NCBI GenBank assembly: GCA_017407765.1
Contig: JAFQVZ010000071.1
Location: 1-6,757 of the forward strand
Direction: 5' to 3'
Origin: Clostridia bacterium
GTDB taxonomy: Bacteria > Bacillota > Clostridia > Oscillospirales > Butyricicoccaceae
DNA: 6,757 nucleotides
Part shown: one piece after another, positions 1-6,012 of the stretch
How positions within the stretch are numbered: the stretch's first letter is position 1
Layout: every line of letters begins with the position of its first letter
Position numbers and translations under genes: made by a program
The notes under the pieces: model-generated
The model's input: the letters and a program-made list of their open reading frames with translations, nothing else
What the model was told of the DNA's origin: nothing
Database searches by the model: none

Positions 1-311
1 ATATGAGTTAAGACATTACGGGCTCTTCTTATAAAATAAGACACATACCATCCCAGAGGAATAAACATCAGTATATTTCCCAGCAGGTTCACTATTGTAA
101 ATCTCACCATATATCCCATGCCATGTGCCTTAAAACTAACGATAAAAGACATAATAGTCTTAAATGGGACGAGGTTTGTATTCATTTTTATTTGTTCAAA
201 ATACGGTACCCCGTAGAGGACCTTACCTATCCTCTGCCCAAACATAAGCCATAGCATAAGGACAAGATATACAGCAAAAAGCACCCTTATGGTTTTATCT
301 TTTATTTTCAT
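1..311 (-). CDS. VanZ-family membrane protein, N-terminal part (cut by left edge)
   Basis: Translating the minus strand from the ATG at 311 gives 103 open codons to the edge, with no stop. Residues about 8-25 form a hydrophobic helix (VLFAVYLVLMLWLMFG). A polar stretch follows, containing NTNLVPFKTI, and then a second hydrophobic segment with NLLGNILMFIPLG. The N-L-x-P-F/N-x-x-x-F-x-P-L-G pattern is the signature of the VanZ-like family, small multi-helix membrane proteins named after the teicoplanin-resistance accessory VanZ. Most members have no known function, and nothing here indicates glycopeptide resistance. A GAGGAA ribosome site lies 13 bases upstream (325-330), inside the preceding gene. 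The start lies 17 bases inside the end of the GNAT-phosphatase gene, so it has no promoter of its own in view and is probably translationally coupled to it. The C-terminal part, with probably two more helices, is outside the window. Confidence 0.85.
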   Translation of the reverse strand, partial: MKIKDKTIRVLFAVYLVLMLWLMFGQRIGKVLYGVPYFEQIKMNTNLVPFKTIMSFIVSFKAHGMGYMVRFTIVNLLGNILMFIPLGWYVSYFIRRARNVLTH

Positions 312-1344
312 ATATGTCAAGAAATTCCTCTATATATCTTCTCTGAGGTATTATAACATTTATGTCAACATCCGGGTTGCCTTCAGCATAGGCTGCCAGC
401 ATTTCTCTCAGATTAACAGCCGACTTCAGATAATCCGTCACTATATATTCCCGGGTATATCCCATTTCATGAAGAATCACTGCAGAAAGAACTCCCGTTC
501 GATCTTTTCCCGCATTGCAGAAAAACAACACATTGGAATCGGCATTCATTACAGCATCAAGAATATGCTCAAAGTGCTCGTCGACCATCGCAGCATACGA
601 TGATGAAACCTCGTCAGGAGAAGCTGGCACCCTGTTTCCTCCGGTAACCGGCATTGAATAATACCTGAAACGTTCATCCTTTTCCAAAGAACAGACGCGT
701 CTTATTCTTTCCGACTCCTCCCTAAGATCGATCGCTGTAATTATATTATTACTTGCAAGCCATTCTTTTTCTTTCTCGCTGAGCTTGTCAGGAACATCAC
801 TTCTTATAAAGCGCAGATCTCCCGGTATGAGCGCTCTTGTGTTCAGCGTCGACTTGAATATACTATTTTTATCTTCCAAACCTCTTTCCGCAGAGCGCCT
901 GTAAAGCAAAATATCTTTACGGGTCTTTTCGGGCAAAAATCCATATTTTGATGCTATATGCTTTGTTGCCTCCTGCTCTCGGTGACATTCTATTATCACA
1001 TCTTTGCCCATTTCTTCTGCCTTTTCAAGCATCATTTGTGTCAGCTCTCCGGCATAGCCTTTGCCCCAGTAATCATATCCTATTATCCAGCCAAGCTCAT
1101 ATGAGCGGCTATCAAATGGATGCCATATCAGATGACCTATGAGCTTATGCATTGTTTTAAGCTCTATTGCATAAACAAGAGGATCTCCGATAAGGGCTGC
1201 ATCATTTATAAACTCGGCGGTTTTTTCCCTATCAAAGGGCGCTTCGACATATTTCATTACCCGCGGATCAGATAATACTTCAAACAAATCATTGATGTCA
1301 TCTTCTCTCATCCTGCGAACAAGCAGTCTATCTGTCTCGGCCAC
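295..1344 (-). CDS. GNAT N-acetyltransferase fused to a protein-tyrosine phosphatase-like domain
   Basis: A 349-residue cytoplasmic protein with two enzyme domains in one uninterrupted frame. Residues 1-150 are a RimJ/RimL-type GNAT domain: an N-terminal TDRLLVRRM strand, ELGWIIGYDYWGKGYA around 83-98 (the acetyl-CoA pyrophosphate loop W-G-K-G-Y-A), and a C-terminal SKYGF at 132-136. This domain would transfer acetyl from acetyl-CoA to an amine; the substrate is unknown. Residues about 165-349 match the Y_phosphatase3 family: LIPGDLRFIRSD near 172-183, IDLREESE near 205-212, and the P-loop C276-N-A-G-K-D-R282 followed by T-G. The usual His before the catalytic Cys is Phe here. The start is GTG: the frame has no better upstream codon, and AGAGGCGGTG sits 5-10 bases before it. 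The gene has its own promoter (1376-1404) and overlaps the VanZ gene by 17 bases. Both domain calls are solid; the biological role is unknown. Confidence 0.88.
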   Translation of the reverse strand: MAETDRLLVRRMREDDINDLFEVLSDPRVMKYVEAPFDREKTAEFINDAALIGDPLVYAIELKTMHKLIGHLIWHPFDSRSYELGWIIGYDYWGKGYAGELTQMMLEKAEEMGKDVIIECHREQEATKHIASKYGFLPEKTRKDILLYRRSAERGLEDKNSIFKSTLNTRALIPGDLRFIRSDVPDKLSEKEKEWLASNNIITAIDLREESERIRRVCSLEKDERFRYYSMPVTGGNRVPASPDEVSSSYAAMVDEHFEHILDAVMNADSNVLFFCNAGKDRTGVLSAVILHEMGYTREYIVTDYLKSAVNLREMLAAYAEGNPDVDINVIIPQRRYIEEFLDIYENKR

Positions 1345-1375
1345 AGCTTCACCGCCTCTGATCTTTTTTATGAAA

Positions 1376-1404
1376 ATTATAGCATGATTATTTAAAAATA
1401 AAAA
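1376..1404 (-). promoter_or_regulatory. Extended -10 promoter of the GNAT-phosphatase gene
   Basis: On the minus strand a perfect TATAAT (1376-1381) is preceded by TGC, giving an extended -10. Seventeen bases upstream is a weak -35, TTTTTA (1399-1404). Transcription would begin near 1369, giving a leader of about 25 bases to the GTG start. The -35 lies within the end of the upstream terminator, so the T-rich tract serves both elements. Confidence 0.65.
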
Positions 1405-1427
1405 GCCCTGATGAACTCAGGACTTTT
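1391..1427 (-). terminator. Rho-independent terminator after the zinc-ribbon gene
   Basis: On the minus strand an 11-bp stem (arms 1417-1427 and 1401-1411, one G-U wobble) closes a 5-base loop and runs directly into a T-rich tract (TTATTTTT, complement of about 1393-1400). It lies 10 bases past the stop of the gene at 1437-1850. It would end that transcript and any read-through from the polymerase operon before the GNAT-phosphatase gene. Confidence 0.8.
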
Positions 1428-1436
1428 GCGCTTACA

Positions 1437-1850
1437 TCAGCTGTTGCGGATTATCTGTTCTTTGCAGTTGGGGCAGGTTATTTTTATCTTACCTCGCCCT
1501 TTGGGTACACGAAGTGTGGTTCCGCATTTGCATTTGAAATAGCTGTAGTTTTTTCTTTCTCTGAAACGGATAATATGCTGCTGTATCCATGCCTTTGGTC
1601 CTGCGCTGTATTTATAATAAAGCGAAAGCTCTCTTCTGCGTGCAGCAAAATTCCTGGAGCATATCCTGAATATCGATGAAAGCATAAAGAACCAACACAG
1701 TGTGTTTATCAGCCCGGAATCAGCAAATATATTTATTACAAGCAGCACAACGGCCCCATAATAAAGAGCCATCGACAATTCATCAAAACCATATCTGCCC
1801 TGCATAAAGTTCTGTATCTTCCACTTCAGCTTACTCAGCCACTGCTGCAT
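1437..1850 (-). CDS. Small membrane protein with C-terminal zinc ribbon, function unknown
   Basis: A 137-residue protein. The basic N-terminus (residues 1-20) is followed by two closely spaced hydrophobic segments at about 26-42 and 47-63, consistent with a membrane hairpin. A strongly basic segment follows (FAARRRELSLYYKY, 68-81; RFRERK, 95-100). The C-terminus is a four-cysteine ribbon: C107-x-C109 and C126-P-N-C129, separated by a basic turn (RVPKGRGKIKI). Cysteine spacing and the CPNC knuckle suggest structural zinc binding; the CxC first pair is shorter than the usual CxxC. The topology inferred from positive charges puts both termini in the cytoplasm. The start ATG at 1850 has GAGGAAAA about 8 bases upstream. 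Similar proteins of unknown function are, to my recollection, common in Clostridia. It lies 84 bases downstream of the YolD gene with no clear terminator between, so it may share the SOS transcript. The role is not known. Confidence 0.75.
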   Translation of the reverse strand: MQQWLSKLKWKIQNFMQGRYGFDELSMALYYGAVVLLVINIFADSGLINTLCWFFMLSSIFRICSRNFAARRRELSLYYKYSAGPKAWIQQHIIRFRERKNYSYFKCKCGTTLRVPKGRGKIKITCPNCKEQIIRNS

Positions 1851-1883
1851 TTCTGTTTTCCTCGTTTTCCTTGTGATATGAAA

Positions 1884-1911
1884 ACCATACCACGAATTTG
1901 TTAAAATGCAA
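1884..1911 (-). promoter_or_regulatory. Possible weak promoter for the zinc-ribbon gene
   Basis: On the minus strand TATGGT (1884-1889) is preceded by TGG, making an extended -10-like element. TTGCAT (1906-1911) lies 16 bases upstream. Matches to consensus are only 4/6 and 3/6 in AT-rich sequence, so this is tentative. The rest of the 84-base gap (1851-1934) shows no convincing hairpin terminator. Confidence 0.3.
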
Positions 1912-1934
1912 TGTTTAATTTGTAAATATTCCTT

Positions 1935-2360
1935 TTATATTTCTTTGAAGATATCCCCATCTATCACTGTTATATCCTTCATCGGAATAACAGTGCCATC
2001 GGTAAAGATCATCATTCCGCCCGTAACTTTTAGGACATTACCCGATACAGAAAGATATGCTCCGCCTTTTTTACGAATATCTGCCTTGAAATATACAGCT
2101 TTTATATACGGATGCCCCTTCTGTCTTGCCATAAGCAGGGCCTGCCTGCGGTCAAGCTCGGTTTTTGTATCTTCCCCAAGCTCCCTCCGGCTTGATGTCA
2201 GGCGGCCGGTTTCCAATATAGCATCTTCATAGCCTGTAAGCGCAGCAAAAGGTGCAAACTGAGCAGCCCTTCCAAGCCGCGTCATAGGTCTGTGCCTGAG
2301 CGACACATGATGAGGCATTCCTATTATATCCTGATAATTATTTTTTCTCTCGTATTGCAT
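1935..2360 (-). CDS. YolD-like protein
   Basis: A 141-residue cytoplasmic protein with the YolD-like signature RAAQFAPFAALTGY at residues 31-44, preceded by PHHVS and RPMTRLG (16-30). A mixed alpha/beta C-terminal half follows (YIKAVYFKADI, MMIFTDGTVIPMKDI). It has no transmembrane segment. YolD-like proteins are encoded next to SOS-induced Y-family polymerases in Bacillus (yolD-uvrX and yqjX-yqjW). They are thought to work with the polymerase as UmuD-like partners, but the mechanism is not established. Here the gene follows the polymerase and overlaps its end by 23 bases. The start ATG at 2360 has GAGG 6 bases upstream inside the polymerase reading frame. This arrangement implies coupled synthesis under LexA control. 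The sequence is longer than the compact Bacillus YolD (about 110 residues, from memory), matching the form I associate with Clostridia. Confidence 0.88.
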   Translation of the reverse strand: MQYERKNNYQDIIGMPHHVSLRHRPMTRLGRAAQFAPFAALTGYEDAILETGRLTSSRRELGEDTKTELDRRQALLMARQKGHPYIKAVYFKADIRKKGGAYLSVSGNVLKVTGGMMIFTDGTVIPMKDITVIDGDIFKEI

Positions 2361-3882
2361 TATTATCCTCGCCCTCCTCTCCTGCTCTGTGGCCGCCTAT
2401 CTGTCTGTTGCGGTCACGGGCAGTCGCTCCATCCTGAAAGTTCATTCCTTTAAGTATGGCATTTTTGCCATACTTTTTCTTTATCTCAAGAACAGCTTTC
2501 TGTATTCTTTTTTCGCGTCCAAGCCGTTCTTCTTCCTTTCTGCGGCGAACTTCTTCCGCTGCATGATCGGTAAATAAGTCAAGCTGCTTCACGGCTTCTT
2601 TTGGTATAGCCGTCCCCTCAGGCACAACATGACATGCCGTTATATTAAGCCTTCTGATAAGCAGGTCGGTATCAACTATTCTGTCAAAAAGCTCTGCCGC
2701 AGCCGATATAATGATTTTAGATGAAGATGTATGCCTGCCCAGATTAGCCGTGCCGTGGGCATGCTTGGGTATCTTCCTGCCATAAACATCGGTAACGACC
2801 TCCCCCTTGTATTTCTCACGTCTTACGGGATCGGTCAGATTTTCAATATCATATCCTACTGTAAGCACTATCTGATCGGCTATAAGCCCCTTATCAACAA
2901 GATCGAGCACCAGAAGATCGGCCATCTCCATCAGTACAAGTCTGCCTTTTTTGAAATCATAAGGACAATGCAGCACCTGACCCGAACCAAGACTGTTATT
3001 TTCGGGACGGTACGCCTTTATGTCTGCTATGGTACACGGCTCCCATCCCCATGCATGATCAATAAGCAGCTCGGCATTCACACCAAAAAGCTTATAAAGC
3101 AATTCTTCGTTATGCACCGAGCATCTTGCGATATCTCCCATTGTATAGAGGCCGTGCCCCTCCAGTTTTTTGGCATATCCGCGTCCCACACGCCAGAAAT
3201 CTGTCAGCGGACGGTGACTCCACAGCGATTCACGATAACTCATCTCGTCAAGCTCGGCTATTCTTACGCCGTTCTCATCTGCCGGGATATGCTTGGCCAC
3301 TATATCCATTGCAACTTTGCATAGATACATATTGGTGCCTATGCCGGCCGTAGCCGTTATCCCGGTTTCAGATAGCACCTCCAATATGATCTTCATCGCC
3401 AGCTCACGGGCCGAAAGACGATAGGTATCCAGATAACCGGTGACATCCATAAACACTTCGTCTATAGAATAGACATGGATATCCTCAGGCGCTATATATC
3501 TGAGATAAATATTATAAATATATGTGCTTCTCTCCATATAGCGCGCCATCTGAGGCGGCGCAACTATATAGTCCACCGCAAGGCCGGGATGGGTCAAAAG
3601 CTCTGTTTTGTCGCAGGATGAACCCTCAAGCCCGCGCCCAAAGGCCTTCCGCCTAAAAGAATTGATCTCGTCTACTTTCTGAATTACTTCAAATAACCTT
3701 GGCCTTCCCGGAATACCAAAAGATTTAAGCGCCGGAGAAACAGCCAGACATATTGTTTTTTCTGTCCTGCTGTTGTCAGCTACCACAAGGTTTGTCCTCA
3801 TCGGATCAAGCCCCCGCTCTATACATTCCACCGAAGCATAGAACGACTTCAGATCTATAGCAATATAAGTCCTATCCTTCAT
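2338..3882 (-). CDS. Y-family translesion DNA polymerase (UmuC/UvrX type)
   Basis: A 514-residue error-prone polymerase that copies past DNA lesions, with the IMS (UmuC/DinB) fold. In the palm, D10 in IAIDLKSFYASVE is the first metal ligand and Y15 sits at the steric-gate position. D141-E142 in VYSIDEVFMDVT supply the remaining catalytic acids. A thumb helix-hairpin-helix lies near DFWRVGRGYAKKLEGHG (about 228-244), and the little-finger domain spans about 285-415. QLDLF at 433-437 is a textbook sliding-clamp (DnaN) binding motif. Beyond it is a highly charged helix and a tail with KYGKNAIL and ARDRNRQIGGH, which I associate with the Clostridial form of this family. I chose ATG 3882 over the in-frame GTG at 3897 because GGAGGT is 4 bases upstream of the ATG and the promoter would leave only about 8 bases before the GTG. 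All catalytic residues are present, so it should be active. It is the first gene of a LexA-regulated operon with YolD. Confidence 0.95.
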   Translation of the reverse strand: MKDRTYIAIDLKSFYASVECIERGLDPMRTNLVVADNSRTEKTICLAVSPALKSFGIPGRPRLFEVIQKVDEINSFRRKAFGRGLEGSSCDKTELLTHPGLAVDYIVAPPQMARYMERSTYIYNIYLRYIAPEDIHVYSIDEVFMDVTGYLDTYRLSARELAMKIILEVLSETGITATAGIGTNMYLCKVAMDIVAKHIPADENGVRIAELDEMSYRESLWSHRPLTDFWRVGRGYAKKLEGHGLYTMGDIARCSVHNEELLYKLFGVNAELLIDHAWGWEPCTIADIKAYRPENNSLGSGQVLHCPYDFKKGRLVLMEMADLLVLDLVDKGLIADQIVLTVGYDIENLTDPVRREKYKGEVVTDVYGRKIPKHAHGTANLGRHTSSSKIIISAAAELFDRIVDTDLLIRRLNITACHVVPEGTAIPKEAVKQLDLFTDHAAEEVRRRKEEERLGREKRIQKAVLEIKKKYGKNAILKGMNFQDGATARDRNRQIGGHRAGEEGEDNNAIREKK

Positions 3883-3886
3883 ACTT

Positions 3887-3892
3887 ACCTCC
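3887..3892 (-). promoter_or_regulatory. Ribosome binding site that fixes the polymerase start
   Basis: GGAGGT on the minus strand lies 4 bases before ATG 3882. The alternative GTG at 3897 is upstream of this site and has no comparable site of its own, so the shorter protein is favoured. Confidence 0.8.
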
Positions 3893-3911
3893 GGCACTGC
3901 TTTCTGACTGT

Positions 3912-3940
3912 ATTATAGCATATTTCAAAAATAAAATCAA
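3912..3940 (-). promoter_or_regulatory. Sigma-A-type promoter of the polymerase-YolD operon
   Basis: On the minus strand -35 TTGATT (3935-3940, 4/6) and -10 TATAAT (3912-3917, 6/6, with TGC before it) are separated by exactly 17 bases. Transcription would start near 3905, about 23 bases before the ATG at 3882. The upstream end of the -35 is shared with the LexA operator, so bound repressor would block RNA polymerase. Confidence 0.85.
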
Positions 3941-3951
3941 ACATTTGTTCG
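3938..3951. promoter_or_regulatory. LexA operator (SOS box)
   Basis: Read on the minus strand, CGAACAAATGTTTG matches 13 of 14 positions of the Bacillus LexA consensus CGAACRNRYGTTYC; only the last base differs. It overlaps the first three bases of the polymerase -35 box, the classic repressing position. The adjacent gene is a translesion polymerase, a standard SOS target. The site is also about 25 bases upstream of the proposed -35 of the divergent deacetylase gene, so an effect on that gene is possible but not implied. Confidence 0.88.
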
Positions 3952-3976
3952 TATATATCTTTCAGTCATTGAAGTT

Positions 3977-4005
3977 TTGGCCGCTGAATACACCTGTACT
4001 ATAAG
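3977..4005 (+). promoter_or_regulatory. Candidate promoter of the deacetylase gene
   Basis: TTGGCC (3977-3982, 4/6) and TATAAG (4000-4005, 5/6) are separated by 17 bases. The predicted start point, near 4012, would leave only about 12 bases before the ATG, which is short. An alternative with a more normal leader is a sigma-E-like pair, TCATTGA (3966-3972) and AATACACC (3987-3994) with a 14-base spacer. Neither is certain. Confidence 0.4.
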
Positions 4006-4023
4006 AAAAATGGAGGTAATTAA

Positions 4024-4791
4024 ATGAAAAGCTTTATGAAACGCCATTACAAATGGATATTCCCTTCTCTGCTGTTTATTATTCTTGCCGCATCCTTTCT
4101 GATCACCGAGGCCGGACAGAATGTAATGGCCTCTGCCGTCGCAAGGCAGCTGCCTATCTACTGTGTAGAAAAAAGCCAAAATGTTTGTTCCCTGACCTTT
4201 GATGCTGCCTGGGGCAACGAAGATACTCAGCAGCTGATAGATATTTTGGGGAAATATGATATAACAGCCACCTTTTTCGTTGTTGGCGAGTGGGTGGATA
4301 AATATCCCGAATCGGTGCTGGCTCTGCATAATGCCGGACATGAGATCATGAATCATTCAGACGATCATCCTCATATGACAGAACTAAGCGAGCAGCAGAT
4401 AATAGAAAATGTTACTGCCTGCGATAATAAAATAGAGGCAATAACCGGGGTGCGGCCTTTCCTTTTCCGCCCTCCGTACGGCGATTATAATGACAAGGTC
4501 GTAAATACACTAAAATCTATGGGACACTATACAATACAGTGGGATGTCGACAGCCTTGACTGGAAGGAAACCGGAACACAGGATATTATTGACCGTGTTC
4601 TTGGCAAAATACAGCCGGGATCTATCGTGTTGTTTCACAATGCGGCAAAATATACTCCTGAAGCCCTGCCTTCAGTTATAGAAGGACTTATTCAGAAGGG
4701 ATATTCCTTCAAGCCTGTGTCGGAGCTAATATATCGTGATAATTACACCATCGATCATGCCGGAAAGCAGATAGCCGACAATATTCAGTAA
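4024..4791 (+). CDS. PdaB-like polysaccharide deacetylase, membrane-anchored or secreted
   Basis: A 255-residue protein of the NodB-homology (carbohydrate esterase 4) family, which removes N-acetyl groups from cell-wall or other amino-sugar polymers outside the membrane. Residues 1-10 are basic and about 11-27 hydrophobic, giving a signal anchor; an A-S-A/A-V-A stretch at 36-40 could allow cleavage. The NodB motifs follow: motif 1 S-L-T-F-D60-A-A-W-G, motif 2 H111-S-D-D-H115-P, motif 3 R149-P-P-Y-G, motif 4 D176-S-L-D179-W, and motif 5 L-F-H205-N. The catalytic-base Asp60 and the metal-ligand histidines are present. The second Asp of the usual TFDDG is Ala, as in the FDxxWG subgroup that includes sporulation protein PdaB. 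GGAGGT at 4012-4017, 6 bases before the ATG, supports the start. It is a single-gene unit, divergent from the SOS operon and ended by a strong terminator. A role in spore cortex or wall modification is inference from the subgroup. Confidence 0.9.
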   Translation: MKSFMKRHYKWIFPSLLFIILAASFLITEAGQNVMASAVARQLPIYCVEKSQNVCSLTFDAAWGNEDTQQLIDILGKYDITATFFVVGEWVDKYPESVLALHNAGHEIMNHSDDHPHMTELSEQQIIENVTACDNKIEAITGVRPFLFRPPYGDYNDKVVNTLKSMGHYTIQWDVDSLDWKETGTQDIIDRVLGKIQPGSIVLFHNAAKYTPEALPSVIEGLIQKGYSFKPVSELIYRDNYTIDHAGKQIADNIQ

Positions 4792-4802
4792 ATGGATAAT
4801 AC

Positions 4803-4837
4803 ATAAAAAGTGTCTGCCGAAAGCAGACACTTTTTAT
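4803..4837. terminator. Bidirectional rho-independent terminator between convergent genes
   Basis: Arms 4803-4817 and 4823-4837 pair perfectly over 15 bp around a 5-base CGAAA loop. The outer part is an A-tract on one side and a T-tract on the other, so the hairpin works in both directions. It begins 11 bases after the deacetylase stop and lies 10 bases past the stop of the vWA gene on the other strand. Confidence 0.95.
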
Positions 4838-4847
4838 TTGGAACCTA

Positions 4848-5999
4848 TCAGTTTTTTCTGTCAAATCCGGAAAGATCCTGTTTTTTCAATGCTCTTTCCA
4901 GCAGTTCAGGAAGCATTTGAGGGGTGCAAGCAAAGCACGGCACGCCTAATGCCGCGATCCTCGAAGCTGACTGTTCATCGTAATAGGGCTTGCCTCCATC
5001 GGCAATCGCCAAAAGAACAATAACGGTAACTCCCGATTCTTTAAGCTCTTCTATATGTCTGAGCATGGCTGCACGGTTGCCGCCTTCAGCAAGGTCGGAC
5101 ACCAGAAAAAACAAAGTTTTGGACGGAGATTCTATAAGATTACGGCAATACGCCAATGACTTAGCAATATCGGTGCCTCCACCCATCTGAAAACCAAATA
5201 ATAAATCTACCGGGTCCTGACACAGCGCAGTCAGATCCATTATCTGAGTGTCAAATGCTACTACGCTCGTCTTTACGGCTGACATTGATGCAAGAATACA
5301 TGCCATTACCGATGAATAAATGATGGATTCACCCATCGAGCCGCTTTGGTCAATGTCCAGAATTACATCCCATCTGTTTACACGACTCGATCGGTCGAAA
5401 AACCACACCTTCTCGGGAATAATGGCTCCAATATTCGGATCATAGTTTTTCAGATTTCGTCTGATAGTGCTTTTAAAGTCAACGGCAGATGCCGATGGCA
5501 GCGGAGAATGCGCTCTTCGGTTAAGGGCAGCCGTCACAGATCTGTGCAGATCGCTCTCGAGAAGCTTGTTGATCTTTTCAACGATGCGCCTGATATACTG
5601 TCTGGCTGACTCTTTTGACTTTTGAGGTATCTGATCCTTAAGCATAAGAAGCGTTGATGCCATATCAAGATCGGGCTCAAGATTATCAAGCAGTTCAGGC
5701 TCCATAAGGAGCTGTCTCAAGCCTTTTCGCTCAATAGCATCGTTCTGTACTATGGCAACGGTCTCTTTATCAAAAAGCTTTCTAAGGTTGCCTAACCATC
5801 TGGAGATATGGGGAGCCGAGGGGCCTCTGCCGGCTTTAACTTCAAAAGCCTCCCCATCCGTACCGTAGATAGCAGCAAGAGCCTGATCCATCATAATATC
5901 TTCATCCGAGAGGGCACAAATGCCCATCTGCTGAAATCTTTCCTGGCTTTCCGACCCAAGAATAAGACGCCATCTGACCATTCTTTCTTCATTTGTCAT
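4848..5999 (-). CDS. YehP-like vWA-domain protein of a MoxR/vWA-type cluster
   Basis: A 383-residue cytoplasmic protein with no signal peptide. The N-terminal half is helical, opening with ERMVRWRLILG (5-15); VDFKSTIRRNLKNY (173-186) marks the boundary. The C-terminal half is a von Willebrand factor A domain with a complete metal-ion-dependent adhesion site: D217-Q-S219-G-S221-M, T276 in GGGTDIA and D302 in LVSDLAEGG. The RWRLILG start, DFKST(I/L)R block, VAFDT, DLTA, DPV(D/E)LL and SD-x-x-EGG motifs match what I recall of E. coli YehP, of similar length. In related clusters such vWA proteins are encoded with a MoxR-type AAA+ ATPase and are presumed to act as its substrate or metal-dependent adaptor. 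The start ATG at 5999 has AGGAGG 7 bases upstream. It is the last gene of its operon, 11 bases after the DUF5682-type gene, and ends at the 4803-4837 terminator. The cellular role is unknown. Confidence 0.88.
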   Translation of the reverse strand: MTNEERMVRWRLILGSESQERFQQMGICALSDEDIMMDQALAAIYGTDGEAFEVKAGRGPSAPHISRWLGNLRKLFDKETVAIVQNDAIERKGLRQLLMEPELLDNLEPDLDMASTLLMLKDQIPQKSKESARQYIRRIVEKINKLLESDLHRSVTAALNRRAHSPLPSASAVDFKSTIRRNLKNYDPNIGAIIPEKVWFFDRSSRVNRWDVILDIDQSGSMGESIIYSSVMACILASMSAVKTSVVAFDTQIMDLTALCQDPVDLLFGFQMGGGTDIAKSLAYCRNLIESPSKTLFFLVSDLAEGGNRAAMLRHIEELKESGVTVIVLLAIADGGKPYYDEQSASRIAALGVPCFACTPQMLPELLERALKKQDLSGFDRKN

Positions 6000-6006
6000 A
6001 ACAGCG

Positions 6007-6012
6007 CCTCCT
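6007..6012 (-). promoter_or_regulatory. Ribosome binding site overlapping the upstream stop codon
   Basis: AGGAGG on the minus strand lies 7 bases before the vWA ATG, and its first two bases are the last two bases of the TAG stop of the upstream gene (TAGGAGG). This layout favours translational coupling and balanced amounts of the two proteins. Confidence 0.85.

Noticed and set aside
1..311. A glycopeptide-resistance cluster because of the VanZ match
   Set aside because: VanZ-like proteins are widespread and mostly unrelated to resistance; no vanH/A/X/Y or two-component genes are present.
1895..1923. AATTTGT direct repeat (1895-1901 and 1917-1923), 22 bases apart
   Set aside because: It is only seven AT-rich bases in an AT-rich gap, so chance is the simplest explanation; no known operator matches.
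2731..3324. A 197-codon open frame on the plus strand, antisense to the polymerase gene
   Set aside because: It lies wholly within the polymerase coding region, has no ribosome site or recognisable motif, and its composition is that of a reverse-frame shadow.
3883..3897. GTG at 3897 as polymerase start, adding five residues
   Set aside because: The strong GGAGGT site lies between this GTG and the ATG at 3882, and the predicted transcript would begin only a few bases before the GTG.
3937..4356. A 139-codon open frame on the minus strand across the divergent promoter region and the deacetylase start
   Set aside because: It covers the LexA site and conserved NodB motifs on the other strand, and its protein resembles nothing I recognise.
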